Of a stretch of DNA of 53,698 nucleotides, positions 44,833-53,698 are shown piece after piece. The stretch covers positions 1-53,698 of the forward strand of contig MGYJ01000071.1 in assembly GCA_001801685.1 (NCBI GenBank), given 5' to 3'. Both the position numbers and the translations under genes were made by a program. The notes beneath the pieces are model-generated. The model was not told the origin of the DNA and did not search any database. It saw nothing but the letters and a program-made list of their open reading frames with translations. Source of the stretch: Gammaproteobacteria bacterium RIFCSPHIGHO2_12_FULL_63_22 (GTDB lineage: Bacteria > Pseudomonadota > Gammaproteobacteria > Xanthomonadales > Xanthomonadaceae). How positions within the stretch are numbered: position 1 is the stretch's first letter; each line of letters starts with the position of its first letter.

Positions 44833-45939
44833 TTAGCAGGCCGTTGGCGGCCGACCCGGGATGGTCTCCACCACTTCCAGCCCGTAACCGGCCAGGCCCA
44901 CCTGGCGGCGCGGCGTGCCCAGCACGCGCAGCTGGCGCAGGCCCAGGTCAGCGAGGATCTGCGCACCGGCGCCGTTGCGTCGCCATTCAGCGCCGCGGGC
45001 CGGTTCGGCCTCGGGCTGCTCGGTGATGCGCGCCAGCAGGTCGTCCGGGCGCAACGCCTCCGACAACACCACGACCACGCCGCAGCCGTCCTCGGCGATG
45101 CGCGCCATGGCCTCGGACACGCTGATGCCGAAATCGGCGCGCTGCCAATGCAGCACATCCGACAGCGGGTTTTTTACATGCACGCGCACCAGGGTTGGCG
45201 CATCGGCGCGCGGCTGCCCGCGAACCATCGCGAAATGCAGCTCGCGGCTGAGGCGGTCGCGATAGGTCACCAGTTGAAAGGTTCCGTGCGCGGTTTCGAC
45301 GTCGCGCGTGTCCACGCGTTCGATGGTGTGCTCGGTGGCGAGGCGGTGGCGGATCAGGTCTTCGATCGAGCCAATCCGGATGCCGTGGCGCTTCGCGAAA
45401 ATTTCAAGCGCGGGTCGACGCGCCATCCCACCGTCCGCATCGAGGATCTCCACCAGCACGCCGGCGGGCTCCAAGCCCGCGAGCAAGGCGAGGTCAGTCG
45501 CGGCTTCGGTATGTCCAGCGCGCGTGAGCACGCCGCCGGGCTGCGCCATCAGCGGAAAGATGTGGCCGGGCTGGGTGAGGTGTTGCGGCTTCGCGTCAGG
45601 CTGTACCGCCGTGCGGATGGTCAGCGCGCGATCGTAGGCGGAGATGCCCGTCGTGACGCCTTCCGCCGCCTCGATGCTGACCGTGAAGTTGGTCTGGTAC
45701 GGCGACCGGTTGTCGCTGACCATCAGCGGCAGGTTCAACTGCCGGCAGCGTTCGCCGGTCAGCGACAGGCAGACCAGGCCGCGCGCATGCGTGACCATGA
45801 AGTTGATGTCGCTGGGCGTGACTTTTTCGGCGGCCATGATCAGGTCGCCTTCGTTCTCGCGGTCCTCGTCGTCCACGATCACGACCATGCGACCGGCGCG
45901 GATGTCGTCGAGGATTTCGGAAATGGGGGCGAAGCTCAT
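44833..45939 (-). CDS. ribBA: 3,4-dihydroxy-2-butanone-4-phosphate synthase with degenerate GTP cyclohydrolase II domain
   Basis: The N-terminal half (about 1-205) is a complete RibB domain: [59 protein letters not shown]. The C-terminal half aligns with RibA but has lost the zinc cysteines: where active enzymes have SECLTGD...RCDC, this one reads [19 protein letters not shown] cyclohydrolase activity is therefore unlikely. It corresponds to the RibBX type described in Proteobacteria. A separate active ribA should be elsewhere in the genome. It overlaps ribE by 4 nt. Confidence 0.94.
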   Translation of the reverse strand: MSFAPISEILDDIRAGRMVVIVDDEDRENEGDLIMAAEKVTPSDINFMVTHARGLVCLSLTGERCRQLNLPLMVSDNRSPYQTNFTVSIEAAEGVTTGISAYDRALTIRTAVQPDAKPQHLTQPGHIFPLMAQPGGVLTRAGHTEAATDLALLAGLEPAGVLVEILDADGGMARRPALEIFAKRHGIRIGSIEDLIRHRLATEHTIERVDTRDVETAHGTFQLVTYRDRLSRELHFAMVRGQPRADAPTLVRVHVKNPLSDVLHWQRADFGISVSEAMARIAEDGCGVVVVLSEALRPDDLLARITEQPEAEPARGAEWRRNGAGAQILADLGLRQLRVLGTPRRQVGLAGYGLEVVETIPGRPPTAC

Positions 45940-46535
45940 GGGCGGGGTCCGGAGTTGAGTCGCTCGACATAGCGGGCGATCAGGTCGACTTCGAGATTGA
46001 CCGGCGAGCCTGCCGGCGTGCTTGCGAAGGCGGTGTGTTCGATGGTGTGCGGCACGAGGTTGACTTCGAAGCCCGTGTCATCGGCAAGGTTCACGGTCAG
46101 GCTGACGCCGTCCACGCAGATCGAACCCTTGTTGGCGATGTAACGAAGCAGGCCGACCGGCGCGCTGAAACGCCAGCGCTGCGAGCGGCCGTCGTCCCAG
46201 GTTCTTTCGACACGGCCGATGCCATCGACATGGCCGGCGACCAGGTGACCGCCCAGCCGCGTGGTCGGCAGCAGCGCGCGTTCCAGGTTGACCGGCGCGC
46301 CCACGGCCAGCGCGCCCAGCGTCGTCAGCGACAGGGTTTCGTTCGATGCGTCGGCGGCGAAAGAGGTTTCATCGAATTCGACGACGGTGAGGCAGACGCC
46401 GGACACGGCGATGCTTTCGCCCAACTGCACATCGTCCATCGGCAGCGCGCCGACATCAAAACGCAGGCGCAGGTCGCCGCCGCGAGGCTGCGCGTCGCGC
46501 AAGCGTCCCACTGCCTGGACCAGTCCGGTGAACAT
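45936..46535 (-). CDS. ribE: Riboflavin synthase alpha chain
   Basis: Trimeric enzyme that dismutates two lumazines to riboflavin. The 199 residues contain the two lumazine-binding barrel repeats: [20 protein letters not shown] with [15 protein letters not shown], and [19 protein letters not shown] with [13 protein letters not shown]. The start is 3 nt after the ribD stop and the stop overlaps ribBA. The gene looks intact. Confidence 0.96.
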   Translation of the reverse strand: MFTGLVQAVGRLRDAQPRGGDLRLRFDVGALPMDDVQLGESIAVSGVCLTVVEFDETSFAADASNETLSLTTLGALAVGAPVNLERALLPTTRLGGHLVAGHVDGIGRVERTWDDGRSQRWRFSAPVGLLRYIANKGSICVDGVSLTVNLADDTGFEVNLVPHTIEHTAFASTPAGSPVNLEVDLIARYVERLNSGPRP

Positions 46536-46538
46536 GAT

Positions 46539-47636
46539 TCAGCGCACCGGCCGCAGCAACAGGCGCAGGTCGGGACCGACCTGGCGCGAGTCGATCAATT
46601 CAAGATTGTGCCGGTCCGACATCAGGTTGATGCCGAGGCCGCCGAGCAGCGGCCTGCCCTTGTCGCCCAGCAGCACCGGCGCGATGTACAGCAGCAACTC
46701 ATCCACCAGTCCGTCGCGGAACAGCGCGCCGCACAGGGTCGCGCCGGCTTCCACCTGCACCTCGTTGATGTCGCGTTGCGCCAACTGCGACAAGGTCGCA
46801 TGCAGGTCGAGTCCGTCGCCGTCGCGCGGTACGGCGAAAGCGGCCACGGAATCGGGATAGTCGGGAATCATGTCGAGCGCGTGCACGGCCAGCGTCGGCG
46901 CCGTGTCGTCAAAAACCCGGCGCGTGCCGGACAGTCGGCCGCGGGTGTCGAGGACGACGCGCAGGGGCGCCACCACCGGCGCATCGTCGACGAGCCGCGC
47001 GGTGAGTTGCGGATCATCCGCCAGCACCGTGCCGCTGCCGGTGAGGATGGCGCTGCAGCGCGCGCGCCAGGCTTGCACGTCGGCGCGGGCGGCGCGCGAG
47101 GTAATCCATTTCGATTCGCCGTCGGCCATGGCGGTGCGGCCGTCCAGGCTCATGGCCAGCTTCACCCGCACCCAGGGTCGGCCGCGCTCGATGCGCGAGA
47201 AGAAGCCGCGGTTGAGTTCGCGGGCGGCCGGTTCCATCAAGCCCATCTCGGTCAGAACGCCTGCGGCCATCAGCTTGCGGAAACCCTCGCCGTCCACCGA
47301 AGCGAACGGATCACGGCAGGCGGCGACGACGCGGGTAATGCCGGCGGCCACCAATGAATCGGCGCAGGGCGGCGTGCGACCCATGTGCGCGCAGGGCTCG
47401 AGCGTCACGTAGGCGGTCGCGCCACGGGCCTTGTCGCCTGCCTCGCGCAGCGCATGCACTTCGGCATGCGGCTCGCCGGCGCGAAGATGGAAACCTTCGC
47501 CGACGATCTTGTCCTTGCGCGCGATCACGCAGCCGACCATCGGGTTGGGCTTGCTGGTGAATTCGCCGCGCGCAGCCAGTTGCAGCGCACGCGCCATCAT
47601 GGCGTGGTCGGTGGCGGACCAGGCAAGCGTCGTCAT
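46539..47636 (-). CDS. ribD: Bifunctional pyrimidine deaminase / reductase RibD
   Basis: The ATG at 47636 overlaps the stop of the GNAT gene and gives 365 residues; the longer open frame upstream covers that gene in another frame. The N-terminal deaminase carries zinc ligands in GEPHAEVHAL and EPCAHMGRTPPC. The C-terminal reductase begins near PWVRVKLAMSLDGRTAMADG and includes VQVEAGATLCGALFRDGLVD. It carries out steps two and three of riboflavin synthesis. Order ribD-ribE-ribBA-ribH is standard. Confidence 0.95.
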   Translation of the reverse strand: MTTLAWSATDHAMMARALQLAARGEFTSKPNPMVGCVIARKDKIVGEGFHLRAGEPHAEVHALREAGDKARGATAYVTLEPCAHMGRTPPCADSLVAAGITRVVAACRDPFASVDGEGFRKLMAAGVLTEMGLMEPAARELNRGFFSRIERGRPWVRVKLAMSLDGRTAMADGESKWITSRAARADVQAWRARCSAILTGSGTVLADDPQLTARLVDDAPVVAPLRVVLDTRGRLSGTRRVFDDTAPTLAVHALDMIPDYPDSVAAFAVPRDGDGLDLHATLSQLAQRDINEVQVEAGATLCGALFRDGLVDELLLYIAPVLLGDKGRPLLGGLGINLMSDRHNLELIDSRQVGPDLRLLLRPVR

Positions 47637-48121
47637 GCGACGGCCTTCGCTGCGTGCAACGGCGGATGGATTGTCATCAAGTCCACGGGGGTGCCCTTGA
47701 GGGTGGTGCGCAACATCCGGCTCCAGCCGAGGCGCTCGTAGAAGTTTGCGTGGTCGGGCGTGAACAGGAAGAGTTGATCGATACCCTGCCCTGCCGCCGC
47801 ATCCACTGCCGCGTGCACCAGGCGTGCGCCCAGTCCACGGCCGCGATGTTCGGGCGCGACATACAGGCTGGCCAGCCACGGGCTGCCCTGGTCGCAGAAT
47901 TCCGGCGCGTCTTCCAGCACCAGGCTGACCGAACCTAAGGGCTTCGAATCCTCGACCATCACCAGGGTGGTCGGCAGTGTGCGCCGCGTGGCGTGGCCTT
48001 CGAGTTCGGCGCGCACGACCTCGATGTCCCAATCGTCGAACAAGTGGCCCCATTGCGCGTGGTGCCAATCAGCGAGGGTCGCGACAAGATCGCGATGCTG
48101 GTCGAGGTAATCGATGTGCAT
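47633..48121 (-). CDS. GNAT family N-acetyltransferase
   Basis: 162 residues with the acetyl-CoA binding core LASLYVAPEHRGRGLGARLV and the downstream FLFTPDHANFYERLGW typical of small GNAT enzymes. The substrate is not predictable. It begins 3 nt after nrdR and overlaps ribD by 4 nt, an insertion between nrdR and ribD, which are usually adjacent in gammaproteobacteria. Its N-terminus contains WHHAQWGHLF, often seen in GNATs annotated only by family. Confidence 0.9.
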   Translation of the reverse strand: MHIDYLDQHRDLVATLADWHHAQWGHLFDDWDIEVVRAELEGHATRRTLPTTLVMVEDSKPLGSVSLVLEDAPEFCDQGSPWLASLYVAPEHRGRGLGARLVHAAVDAAAGQGIDQLFLFTPDHANFYERLGWSRMLRTTLKGTPVDLMTIHPPLHAAKAVA

Positions 48122-48124
48122 GGC

Positions 48125-48640
48125 CTAACGCTTGCTGCCGCGGACCGGCTCGTCCAGCAGGGGCAGTTGTTCGGTGGCCATGCCGGGCAGGTCGCGCTCG
48201 AGCCGTTCGATCTCTTCGCGGAAATCGGCGACGTCCTCGAAGCGGCGATATACCGAGGCGAAGCGTACGTACGCCACCTGGTCGAGTTTCTTCAGCTCGT
48301 CCATCACGAACACGCCGATGCGGCGCGAGGATATCTCCCGCTCGCCCGTCATGCGCAAGGCGTGGATGACGCCGCGCACCGCAGCGTCGATCTGTTCACC
48401 CGACACGGGACGCTTCTGCAACGCGCGCTCGAATCCGGTGCGCAACTTGCGGTCGTCGAAGGCTTCGCGGCGGCCGTCGGTCTTGACCAGCGTCGGCAGC
48501 TTCAGTTCGGCGGTTTCGAAGGTATTGAAGCGTTCCTGGCAATGCTCGCATTCACGGCGACGGCGGATGGTGCTGCCGTCTTCGCTGACGCGTGAGTCGA
48601 TGACCCGGGTGTCTTCGTGCTGGCAGAAAGGGCAATGCAT
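48125..48640 (-). CDS. nrdR: Transcriptional repressor NrdR
   Basis: Zn-ribbon/ATP-cone repressor of ribonucleotide reductase genes. It opens [17 protein letters not shown], with zinc cysteines C3, C6, C31 and C34, then the ATP-cone from about residue 49 ([20 protein letters not shown]). The 171 residues are normal. The ATG at 48640 shares a base with the preceding stop. A longer open frame upstream is an artefact over the neighbouring gene. No nrd genes lie nearby. Confidence 0.96.
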   Translation of the reverse strand: MHCPFCQHEDTRVIDSRVSEDGSTIRRRRECEHCQERFNTFETAELKLPTLVKTDGRREAFDDRKLRTGFERALQKRPVSGEQIDAAVRGVIHALRMTGEREISSRRIGVFVMDELKKLDQVAYVRFASVYRRFEDVADFREEIERLERDLPGMATEQLPLLDEPVRGSKR

Positions 48641-49188
48641 CAGTCGGTGGCGTCGGTGCGCCGGTTGCGGCGCTTGATGGAGCCTTGGTAACTGACGACG
48701 ACAATGGCCGGACTGGTGATGGGCGTGCCATCCACCAGCGCGGGCTTGTAGGTGCCGCCCATGGCCGATCGCTGCGCCGAGCGGTCGTAACCGTTGGCCG
48801 TGGCGCACAAGGGTTCGGCACGCAGGGGCTTGCCGTCGCTGCCAACCAGCACCGCCAGTACGACCAGGCCGCGCTGGCCTTCCAGGCCCCGCGGCCACAC
48901 CATCTTGCCCATCGATGTGGCATCGGCCGGCGAGTGCGAGTCGGGCGCCGAGGGTGTTGGCTGGATCGGCCAGTCGGCGCCGAATACCTGGCCCATGGTC
49001 TTGCCGGCCTGCCGCTCGAGATCGCCTTCCTTGCACGTGACGGGCAGGTCGCGCTGGGCATTGTCCGAGTAGTCGCGCTTGGACGAAAGCGTGGCTGCCG
49101 AAGTCGGGGCGTCCGGCGTGGTCGCGTCCTGCGCGTTCGCCGACGTAGCCAGCAACAGGGCTACGGTCAAACAAACGCGCGCGATCAT
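48640..49188 (-). CDS. Secreted protein with TonB C-terminal-like domain
   Basis: The ATG at 49188 overlaps the glyA stop as ATGA and gives 182 residues with a signal peptide ([20 protein letters not shown]). A domain resembling TonB-C covers about residues 95-170: [39 protein letters not shown] and AIVVVSYQG. Unlike true TonB it appears to be cleaved and to lack the proline-rich spanning segment, so energy transduction is doubtful. Two cysteines (CKEGD, LCATAN) could form a disulfide. Function unknown. Confidence 0.78.
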   Translation of the reverse strand: MIARVCLTVALLLATSANAQDATTPDAPTSAATLSSKRDYSDNAQRDLPVTCKEGDLERQAGKTMGQVFGADWPIQPTPSAPDSHSPADATSMGKMVWPRGLEGQRGLVVLAVLVGSDGKPLRAEPLCATANGYDRSAQRSAMGGTYKPALVDGTPITSPAIVVVSYQGSIKRRNRRTDATD

Positions 49189-50441
49189 GACTGGTACACC
49201 GGGAACCGACGGCATTGCTCGGTGACATTGCCGCGTATGCCCTCAAGCACGCGATCGTCGGCTGGCGCGTCGAGTACGTCGCAAATCCAGTTGGCAAGCG
49301 CGACACAATCGGGCTCGAGATAACCGCGCGTGGTAACCGCCGGCGTGCCGATGCGCAGGCCCGAGGTGACGAAGGGCGAGCGCGGGTCGCCCGGCACGGC
49401 ATTCTTGTTGACGGTGATGTGCGCCTTGCCCAGCGCGGCTTCCGCGTCCTTGCCGGTAACGTCGCGACCGATCAGGTCGATCAGCATCAAATGGTTTTCG
49501 GTGCCGCCGGACACGACCTTGTAACCGCGCGCCATGATGGCCTTGGCCATCGCCTTGGCGTTTTTCACGACCTGCGCCTGGTAGAGCTTGAACGAAGGAT
49601 CCAGCGCTTCCTTGAAGGCCACGGCCTTGGCCGCGATGACATGCATCAGCGGGCCGCCCTGGATGCCGGGGAAAACGATCGACTGCAACTTCTTGGCGAG
49701 GTCCTCGCTGGTGTTGCTGGCGACGATGATGCCGCCGCGCGGTCCGCGCAGGGTCTTGTGGGTGGTGGACGTGCACACGTGCGCGTGCGGCAGCGGGCTG
49801 GGGTATTCGCCGGCGGCAATCAGGCCGGCGACATGCGCCATGTCCACGAAGAAGATGGCGCCGACGGCATCGGCGATCTGGCGCATGCGCGCCCAGTCCA
49901 CCACCTGCGAGTACGCGCTGAAACCGGCGACCAGCATTTTCGGCTTGTGTTCGATCGCGAGGCGTTCGACTTCGGCGTAGTCGATCAGGCCGTTTTCATC
50001 GACGCCGTACTGGATGGCGTTGAACAACTTGCCGCTGATATTGACCTTGGCGCCGTGGGTCAGGTGGCCGCCGTGGGCCAGCGACATGCCCAGGATGGTG
50101 TCCCCGGGTTGCAGCAGCGCCAGGTACACGGCCTGGTTGGCCTGCGAGCCTGAGTGCGGCTGCACGTTGGCGTAATCGGCGCCAAAGAGTTGCTTGACGC
50201 GGTCGATCGCCAGCTTTTCAGCGATGTCGACGAATTCGCAGCCGCCGTAGTAGCGCTTGCCCGGGTAACCCTCGGCGTACTTGTTGGTCAGTACGCTGCC
50301 CTGGGCTTCCAGGACGCGCGGGCTGGCGTAGTTTTCCGAGGCGATCAGTTCGACATGGTCTTCCTGCCGCTGGCGTTCGGATTCGATGGCCTGCGCCAGG
50401 ACGTCGTCGTAGCCGGCAATGCGCGTATCGCGGGGGAACAT
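49185..50441 (-). CDS. glyA: Serine hydroxymethyltransferase
   Basis: PLP enzyme interconverting serine and glycine with tetrahydrofolate. The ATG at 50441 opens [15 protein letters not shown] with GAGG upstream and gives 418 residues; an in-frame start at 50543 would add an unconserved extension. Landmarks are [34 protein letters not shown] and the PLP-lysine segment [14 protein letters not shown]. It is the first gene of the minus-strand run through pgpA. Confidence 0.97.
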   Translation of the reverse strand: MFPRDTRIAGYDDVLAQAIESERQRQEDHVELIASENYASPRVLEAQGSVLTNKYAEGYPGKRYYGGCEFVDIAEKLAIDRVKQLFGADYANVQPHSGSQANQAVYLALLQPGDTILGMSLAHGGHLTHGAKVNISGKLFNAIQYGVDENGLIDYAEVERLAIEHKPKMLVAGFSAYSQVVDWARMRQIADAVGAIFFVDMAHVAGLIAAGEYPSPLPHAHVCTSTTHKTLRGPRGGIIVASNTSEDLAKKLQSIVFPGIQGGPLMHVIAAKAVAFKEALDPSFKLYQAQVVKNAKAMAKAIMARGYKVVSGGTENHLMLIDLIGRDVTGKDAEAALGKAHITVNKNAVPGDPRSPFVTSGLRIGTPAVTTRGYLEPDCVALANWICDVLDAPADDRVLEGIRGNVTEQCRRFPVYQS

Positions 50442-50474
50442 TCGGACCTCGGAAAAGGGACAGGGAAGGCCTGA

Positions 50475-50480
50475 ATTGTA
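50475..50480 (-). promoter_or_regulatory. Probable -10 of the glyA promoter
   Basis: Minus-strand TACAAT matches five of six -10 positions and would give a leader of about 27 nt. The sequence 17 bp upstream (TGGCCC) is a poor -35, so only the -10 is supported. Confidence 0.35.
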
Positions 50481-50544
50481 GCCCCGGCGGGGGTTCGGGG
50501 CCACGGAAACGACCCCGTTGGTGGCGTGGACGGGCCCGATCACC

Positions 50545-50550
50545 GATAAT
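50545..50550 (+). promoter_or_regulatory. Possible -10 of the ettA promoter
   Basis: GATAAT matches five of six -10 positions on the plus strand. Transcription from here would start near 50557 and carry the whole REPIN in the ettA leader. The -35 is weak (TGGCGT at 17 bp). Confidence 0.35.
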
Positions 50551-50580
50551 CACGGGCTACCAGTGATTTCCCCAGTTCCC

Positions 50581-50646
50581 TGTGGGAGCGGCCTTGGCCG
50601 CGATAGCTGCTTGCCTAGAAGCATCGCGGCCAAGGCCGCTCCCACA
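50581..50646. repeat. REP doublet (REPIN) upstream of ettA
   Basis: Two 24-bp arms (50581-50604 and 50623-50646) are perfect reverse complements separated by 18 bp. Each arm has the form GTGGGAGCGGCCTTGGCCGC plus flanks, with an inner GCGGCC-TT-GGCCGC palindrome. This is typical of REP elements in Pseudomonas and Xanthomonadales that are mobilised by RAYT transposases. No RAYT gene is in the window. Confidence 0.9.
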
Positions 50647-50669
50647 AGAGCACCCTCCAAGGTCCCCCC

Positions 50670-52331
50670 ATGCAATACATCTACACCATGATTGGCGTCA
50701 GCAAGACCGTGCCGCCAAAGCGCCAGATCATCAAGGACATCTCGCTGAGCTTCTATCCCGGGGCCAAGATCGGCCTGTTGGGCCTGAATGGCGCGGGCAA
50801 GTCCACCGTCTTGCGGATCATGGCTGGCGTGGATACCGACTTCCAGGGCGAATCGCGTCCGGCGCCCGGCATCAAGATCGGCTACCTGGAACAGGAGCCC
50901 AAGCTCGACCCGAACATGACCGTGCGCGAAGCGGTCGAGGAAGGCGTGGGCGAGCTGCTGCATGCGCAGGCCGAGCTGGACAAGGTCTATGAGGCCTATG
51001 CAGACCCGGAGGCGGACTTCGACAAGCTGGCGATCAAGCAGCAGCGCCTTGAGGCGATCCTCGCCAGCGGAGATGCGCACACGCTGGAACAGCAGTTGGA
51101 AGTGGCGGCTGATGCGTTGCGCATCCCGCCATGGGACGCGGTTATCGGCAAGCTGTCCGGTGGTGAAAAACGCCGCGTGGCGCTATGCCGCCTGCTGCTT
51201 TCCAAGCCCGACATGCTGCTGCTCGACGAACCGACCAACCATCTCGACGCCGAATCGGTCGAGTGGCTGGAACAATTCCTGGCGCGCTTCCCGGGCACCG
51301 TGGTGGCGGTAACCCACGATCGCTACTTCCTGGACAACGCCGCCGAGTGGATCCTGGAACTCGACCGCGGCAAGGGCATTCCGTGGAAGGGCAACTACAC
51401 CAACTGGCTGGAACAGAAGGAAGAACGCCTCAAGCAGGAAGAGTCGTCCGAGAAGGCCCGCCAGAAAGCCATCACCCGCGAACTGCAATGGGTGCGGTCG
51501 AATGCGCGCGGCGGCCAGTCGAAGGGCAAGGCCCGCCTGGCGCGCTTCGAGGAAATGAATTCGGTCGAATACCAGAAGCGCAACGAGACCAACGAAATCT
51601 TCATCCCGCCGGGCGAGCGCCTGGGCGATCGGGTGATCGAATTCAAGAACGTGTCGAAGTCCTTCGGTGACCGCCTGCTGATCGACGATTTGAGCTTCAC
51701 GGTGCCGCCGGGCGCGATCATCGGCATCATCGGTCCCAACGGCGCGGGCAAGTCCACGTTGTTCAAGATGATCACCGGCGCCGAGAAACCCGACAAGGGC
51801 GAAGTGAACATCGGCCAGACCGTGCAGATCGCCTACGTGGACCAGAGCCGCGAAAAGCTCGAGGGCAACAAGAATGTCTGGCAGGAAGTGTCGGGCGGCT
51901 CCGACATCCTGACCATCGGCAAGGTCGAGATCCAGTCGCGCGCCTACATCGGCCGCTTCAACTTCAAGGGTTCCGACCAGCAGAAGCTGGTCGGCACGCT
52001 GTCGGGTGGTGAACGCGGCCGCCTGCACCTGGCCAAGACCCTGCTGCAGGGTGGCAACGTGCTGCTGCTCGACGAACCGTCCAACGACCTGGACATCGAA
52101 ACCCTGCGTGCGCTGGAAGACGCGCTGCTGGAGTTCCCCGGTTGCGTGATGGTCATTTCCCATGACCGCTGGTTCCTGGATCGCATCGCGACGCATATCC
52201 TGGCCTTCGAAGGCGATTCGCACGTGGAGTTCTTCCCGGGCAATTACCGCGAATACGAGGAAGACAAGCGTCGTCGCCTGGGCGAAGAAGGCAGCAAGCC
52301 GCATCGCCTGCGCTACAAGGCCTTGAAATAA
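50670..52331 (+). CDS. ettA: Energy-dependent translational throttle protein EttA (ABC-F)
   Basis: Soluble ABC-F ATPase that binds the ribosomal E site and gates early elongation according to ATP/ADP ratio. The 553 residues contain two ABC cassettes: Walker A GLNGAGKS and GPNGAGKS, signatures LSGGEKRR and LSGGERGR, Walker [13 protein letters not shown] and [12 protein letters not shown]. The helical arm insertion after the first Walker A and the linker with [19 protein letters not shown] place it in EttA rather than other ABC-F types. AAGG lies just upstream of the ATG. It is followed by pyrF after 2 nt. Confidence 0.96.
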   Translation: MQYIYTMIGVSKTVPPKRQIIKDISLSFYPGAKIGLLGLNGAGKSTVLRIMAGVDTDFQGESRPAPGIKIGYLEQEPKLDPNMTVREAVEEGVGELLHAQAELDKVYEAYADPEADFDKLAIKQQRLEAILASGDAHTLEQQLEVAADALRIPPWDAVIGKLSGGEKRRVALCRLLLSKPDMLLLDEPTNHLDAESVEWLEQFLARFPGTVVAVTHDRYFLDNAAEWILELDRGKGIPWKGNYTNWLEQKEERLKQEESSEKARQKAITRELQWVRSNARGGQSKGKARLARFEEMNSVEYQKRNETNEIFIPPGERLGDRVIEFKNVSKSFGDRLLIDDLSFTVPPGAIIGIIGPNGAGKSTLFKMITGAEKPDKGEVNIGQTVQIAYVDQSREKLEGNKNVWQEVSGGSDILTIGKVEIQSRAYIGRFNFKGSDQQKLVGTLSGGERGRLHLAKTLLQGGNVLLLDEPSNDLDIETLRALEDALLEFPGCVMVISHDRWFLDRIATHILAFEGDSHVEFFPGNYREYEEDKRRRLGEEGSKPHRLRYKALK

Positions 52332-52333
52332 GC

Positions 52334-53155
52334 ATGAGCTTCATCACCGCCCTTCGCGAAAGATGGACCAGCGCCAATACGCTGGTCTGCGTCGGGCTGG
52401 ACCCGGAGCTGGCGAAATTCCCGCTGCACCTGCGCGACAAGCCTGATGCGGTGTTCGAGTTCTGCCGCGACATCGTTGATGCGACGGCGGAATACGCTTG
52501 CTGCTTCAAGCCGCAGATCGCCCACTTCGCGGCGCTGGAAGCCGAGCACACGCTGAAGAAGCTGATCGCGCATATCCACGACAGGCATCCGGATGTGCCG
52601 GTGATCCTGGACGCCAAGCGCGGCGACATCGGCAGCACGGCCGAGCGCTACGCGGTGGAAGCCTTCGACCGCTACGGCGCGGACGCGGTGACGCTCAATC
52701 CCTATCTCGGCCGCGATTCGGTGCAACCGTTCCTGGACCGCGCCGACAAGGGCGTGGTGCTGCTTTGCCGCACCTCGAATGCGGGCGCGGGCGATTTCCA
52801 GGACCTCGACTGCGGCGGCAAGCCCTTGTACCAGCGCGTGGCCGCGAAAGTGGCCGACGAATGGAATGGCAACGGCAACTGCCTGCTGGTGGTCGGCGCG
52901 ACCTGGCCGCGCGAACTGGCGGAAGTTCGCGCCATCGTCGGCGACCTGCCCTTCCTGGTGCCCGGCATCGGTGCCCAGGGTGGCGATGTGGAAGCCGTGG
53001 TTACGCAAGGCAGCACGACTGATGGCAAGGGCCTGGCGATCAGTTCGTCGCGGGCGATCCTTTATGCGGGCAATGGCGAGGACTTCGCCGCGGCCGCAGG
53101 CGCTGCCGCGATGGAACTTCGCGATTCGATCAATCGCTTCCGCATTTCCAGCTAA
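52334..53155 (+). CDS. pyrF: Orotidine-5'-phosphate decarboxylase (subfamily 2)
   Basis: Final step of UMP synthesis: decarboxylation of OMP. The catalytic segment [17 protein letters not shown], with the Asp-x-Lys-x-x-Asp set, is intact, and [20 protein letters not shown] and [13 protein letters not shown] are present. The 273 residues and the [11 protein letters not shown] motif mark the longer subfamily 2 form rather than the E. coli type. It starts 2 nt after ettA. Its TAA overlaps the stop of the convergent glycosyltransferase (53152-53155). Confidence 0.96.
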   Translation: MSFITALRERWTSANTLVCVGLDPELAKFPLHLRDKPDAVFEFCRDIVDATAEYACCFKPQIAHFAALEAEHTLKKLIAHIHDRHPDVPVILDAKRGDIGSTAERYAVEAFDRYGADAVTLNPYLGRDSVQPFLDRADKGVVLLCRTSNAGAGDFQDLDCGGKPLYQRVAAKVADEWNGNGNCLLVVGATWPRELAEVRAIVGDLPFLVPGIGAQGGDVEAVVTQGSTTDGKGLAISSSRAILYAGNGEDFAAAAGAAAMELRDSINRFRISS

Positions 53156-53698
53156 GCCGGGCGGCGCACCAGCACGCGTGCCGCCGCCACTATGAAGTGG
53201 CCCCACAAACCCAGCCACAACACCGGCTTCAACCAGTCCGCGGTGTCCTGGGCTTCGAACTTGCGGAAGTAGCGCCACAAGCTGAGATGTTTCTGCCGCT
53301 CGACCCAGACCGGTCGTGCCCGGCTCGATTCGCCGCCGACATGCAGTACCGTGATGTCGTTGGCCACCAACACCTCGTAGCCCGCTTCGCGCGTGCGCCG
53401 GCACAGGTCGAGGTCTTCGACATGCATCCGGAAGGTTTCATCAAAGCCACCCAACTGCAGGAACAATCCGACCGGCATCAGCATCAGCGCTCCCGAGATG
53501 GCTTCCACCGGCTGCAGCACGGCCTTCGGGTCACGGCCCAGGTAAAGGTCGTCGCGACGGCCGCGACGGTCGAGCAATTCACGCAGTGAAGGATCGCGGC
53601 GACGCGATGCAGGGTCTGCACGCCCGTATTCGTCCACCAGGTCCACGCCCAGCATGCCCGCGCCCGCGCGTTTCACGCCGTGTCGCACCAACCTTTCC
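53152..53698 (-). CDS. Family 2 glycosyltransferase, C-terminal part (cut by window edge)
   Basis: The reading frame continues to the right edge, so the start is outside the window; the Met at 53691 is probably internal. The visible 180 or so residues contain [40 protein letters not shown] and [11 protein letters not shown]. This is the acceptor-side pattern of WbbL-like rhamnosyltransferases that build surface polysaccharides. A hydrophobic C-terminal helix ([20 protein letters not shown]) suggests membrane association. The donor sugar cannot be told from this part. Confidence 0.85.
   Translation of the reverse strand, partial: ERLVRHGVKRAGAGMLGVDLVDEYGRADPASRRRDPSLRELLDRRGRRDDLYLGRDPKAVLQPVEAISGALMLMPVGLFLQLGGFDETFRMHVEDLDLCRRTREAGYEVLVANDITVLHVGGESSRARPVWVERQKHLSLWRYFRKFEAQDTADWLKPVLWLGLWGHFIVAAARVLVRRPA

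Noticed and set aside
48125-49402. Single 425-codon minus-strand frame
   Set aside because: Only its last 171 codons are NrdR; the upstream part runs over the TonB-C gene and the glyA end in another frame.
1-53698. CRISPR arrays, tRNA genes, rRNA genes, integrases or insertion sequences
   Set aside because: I scanned for repeated spacers, cloverleaf elements and transposase motifs and saw none; only the REPIN is repeat-like.

Overview
The window is a GC-rich, gene-dense bacterial chromosome segment. Gene content and order point to a gammaproteobacterium, most likely Xanthomonadales/Lysobacterales. The reasons are a dcw cell-division cluster starting at mraZ and reading ... ddl-ftsQ-ftsA without murB, an nrdR-rib-nusB-thiL-pgpA operon, lpoA/rsmI/yraN, and a REP doublet built on a GCGGCC-TT-GGCCGC core. 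The taxonomic call is inference; no 16S rRNA gene is present.

Layout. (1) 1-13927, minus strand: the dcw cluster mraZ-rsmH-ftsL-ftsI-murE-murF-mraY-ftsW-murG-murC-ddl-ftsQ-ftsA (ftsA cut by the window edge). Almost every junction overlaps by 1-4 nt. It is driven by a promoter at 13899-13927 with a five-repeat MraZ operator running up to the mraZ start codon. (2) 14153-14515: rnpB (RNase P RNA). (3) 14541-16401: soxR and a divergent MFS exporter around a perfect SoxR box. (4) 16403-37036, minus strand: an unusual tightly packed block of about 20 kb. It holds seven membrane-anchored FlgO/TolB-N-like plus TPR proteins, three tandem single-TM proteins resembling DUF6090, one FadD-type acyl-CoA ligase, a ChaN-like protein, and a Ser/Thr kinase carrying the same FlgO/TPR module as its sensor. 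(5) 37168-38728: dsbA and rsmI. (6) 38790-42374, plus strand: a short lpoA, yraN, a GlcD-like FAD oxidase and a family-4-like uracil-DNA glycosylase. (7) 42371-50441, minus strand: glyA, a TonB-C protein, nrdR, a GNAT, ribD, ribE, ribBA with a degenerate second half, ribH, nusB, thiL and pgpA. (8) 50545-53698: a REPIN in the ettA leader, ettA, pyrF and the 3' end of a glycosyltransferase.

The most interesting region is block 4. The seven FlgO/TPR proteins have two N-terminal anchor types (A: genes at 35228, 29857, 23859; B: genes at 33341, 25648, 21727) that strictly alternate A-B-A-B-A-B, followed by a divergent type C (19877). FadD and the DUF6090-like trio sit inside this series. Predicted topology puts the FlgO/TPR domains and the trio's conserved cysteine pair in the periplasm, and dsbA lies directly upstream. 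The first gene is preceded by a 127-nt leader with an intrinsic terminator and competing pairings. In Pseudomonas, as I recall, rsmI, rnpB and mraZ are adjacent; here soxR-MFS, the whole block and dsbA separate rsmI from rnpB. I suggest a periplasmic receptor/scaffold system read out by the kinase. The genes and architecture are seen in the sequence; the function is inference.
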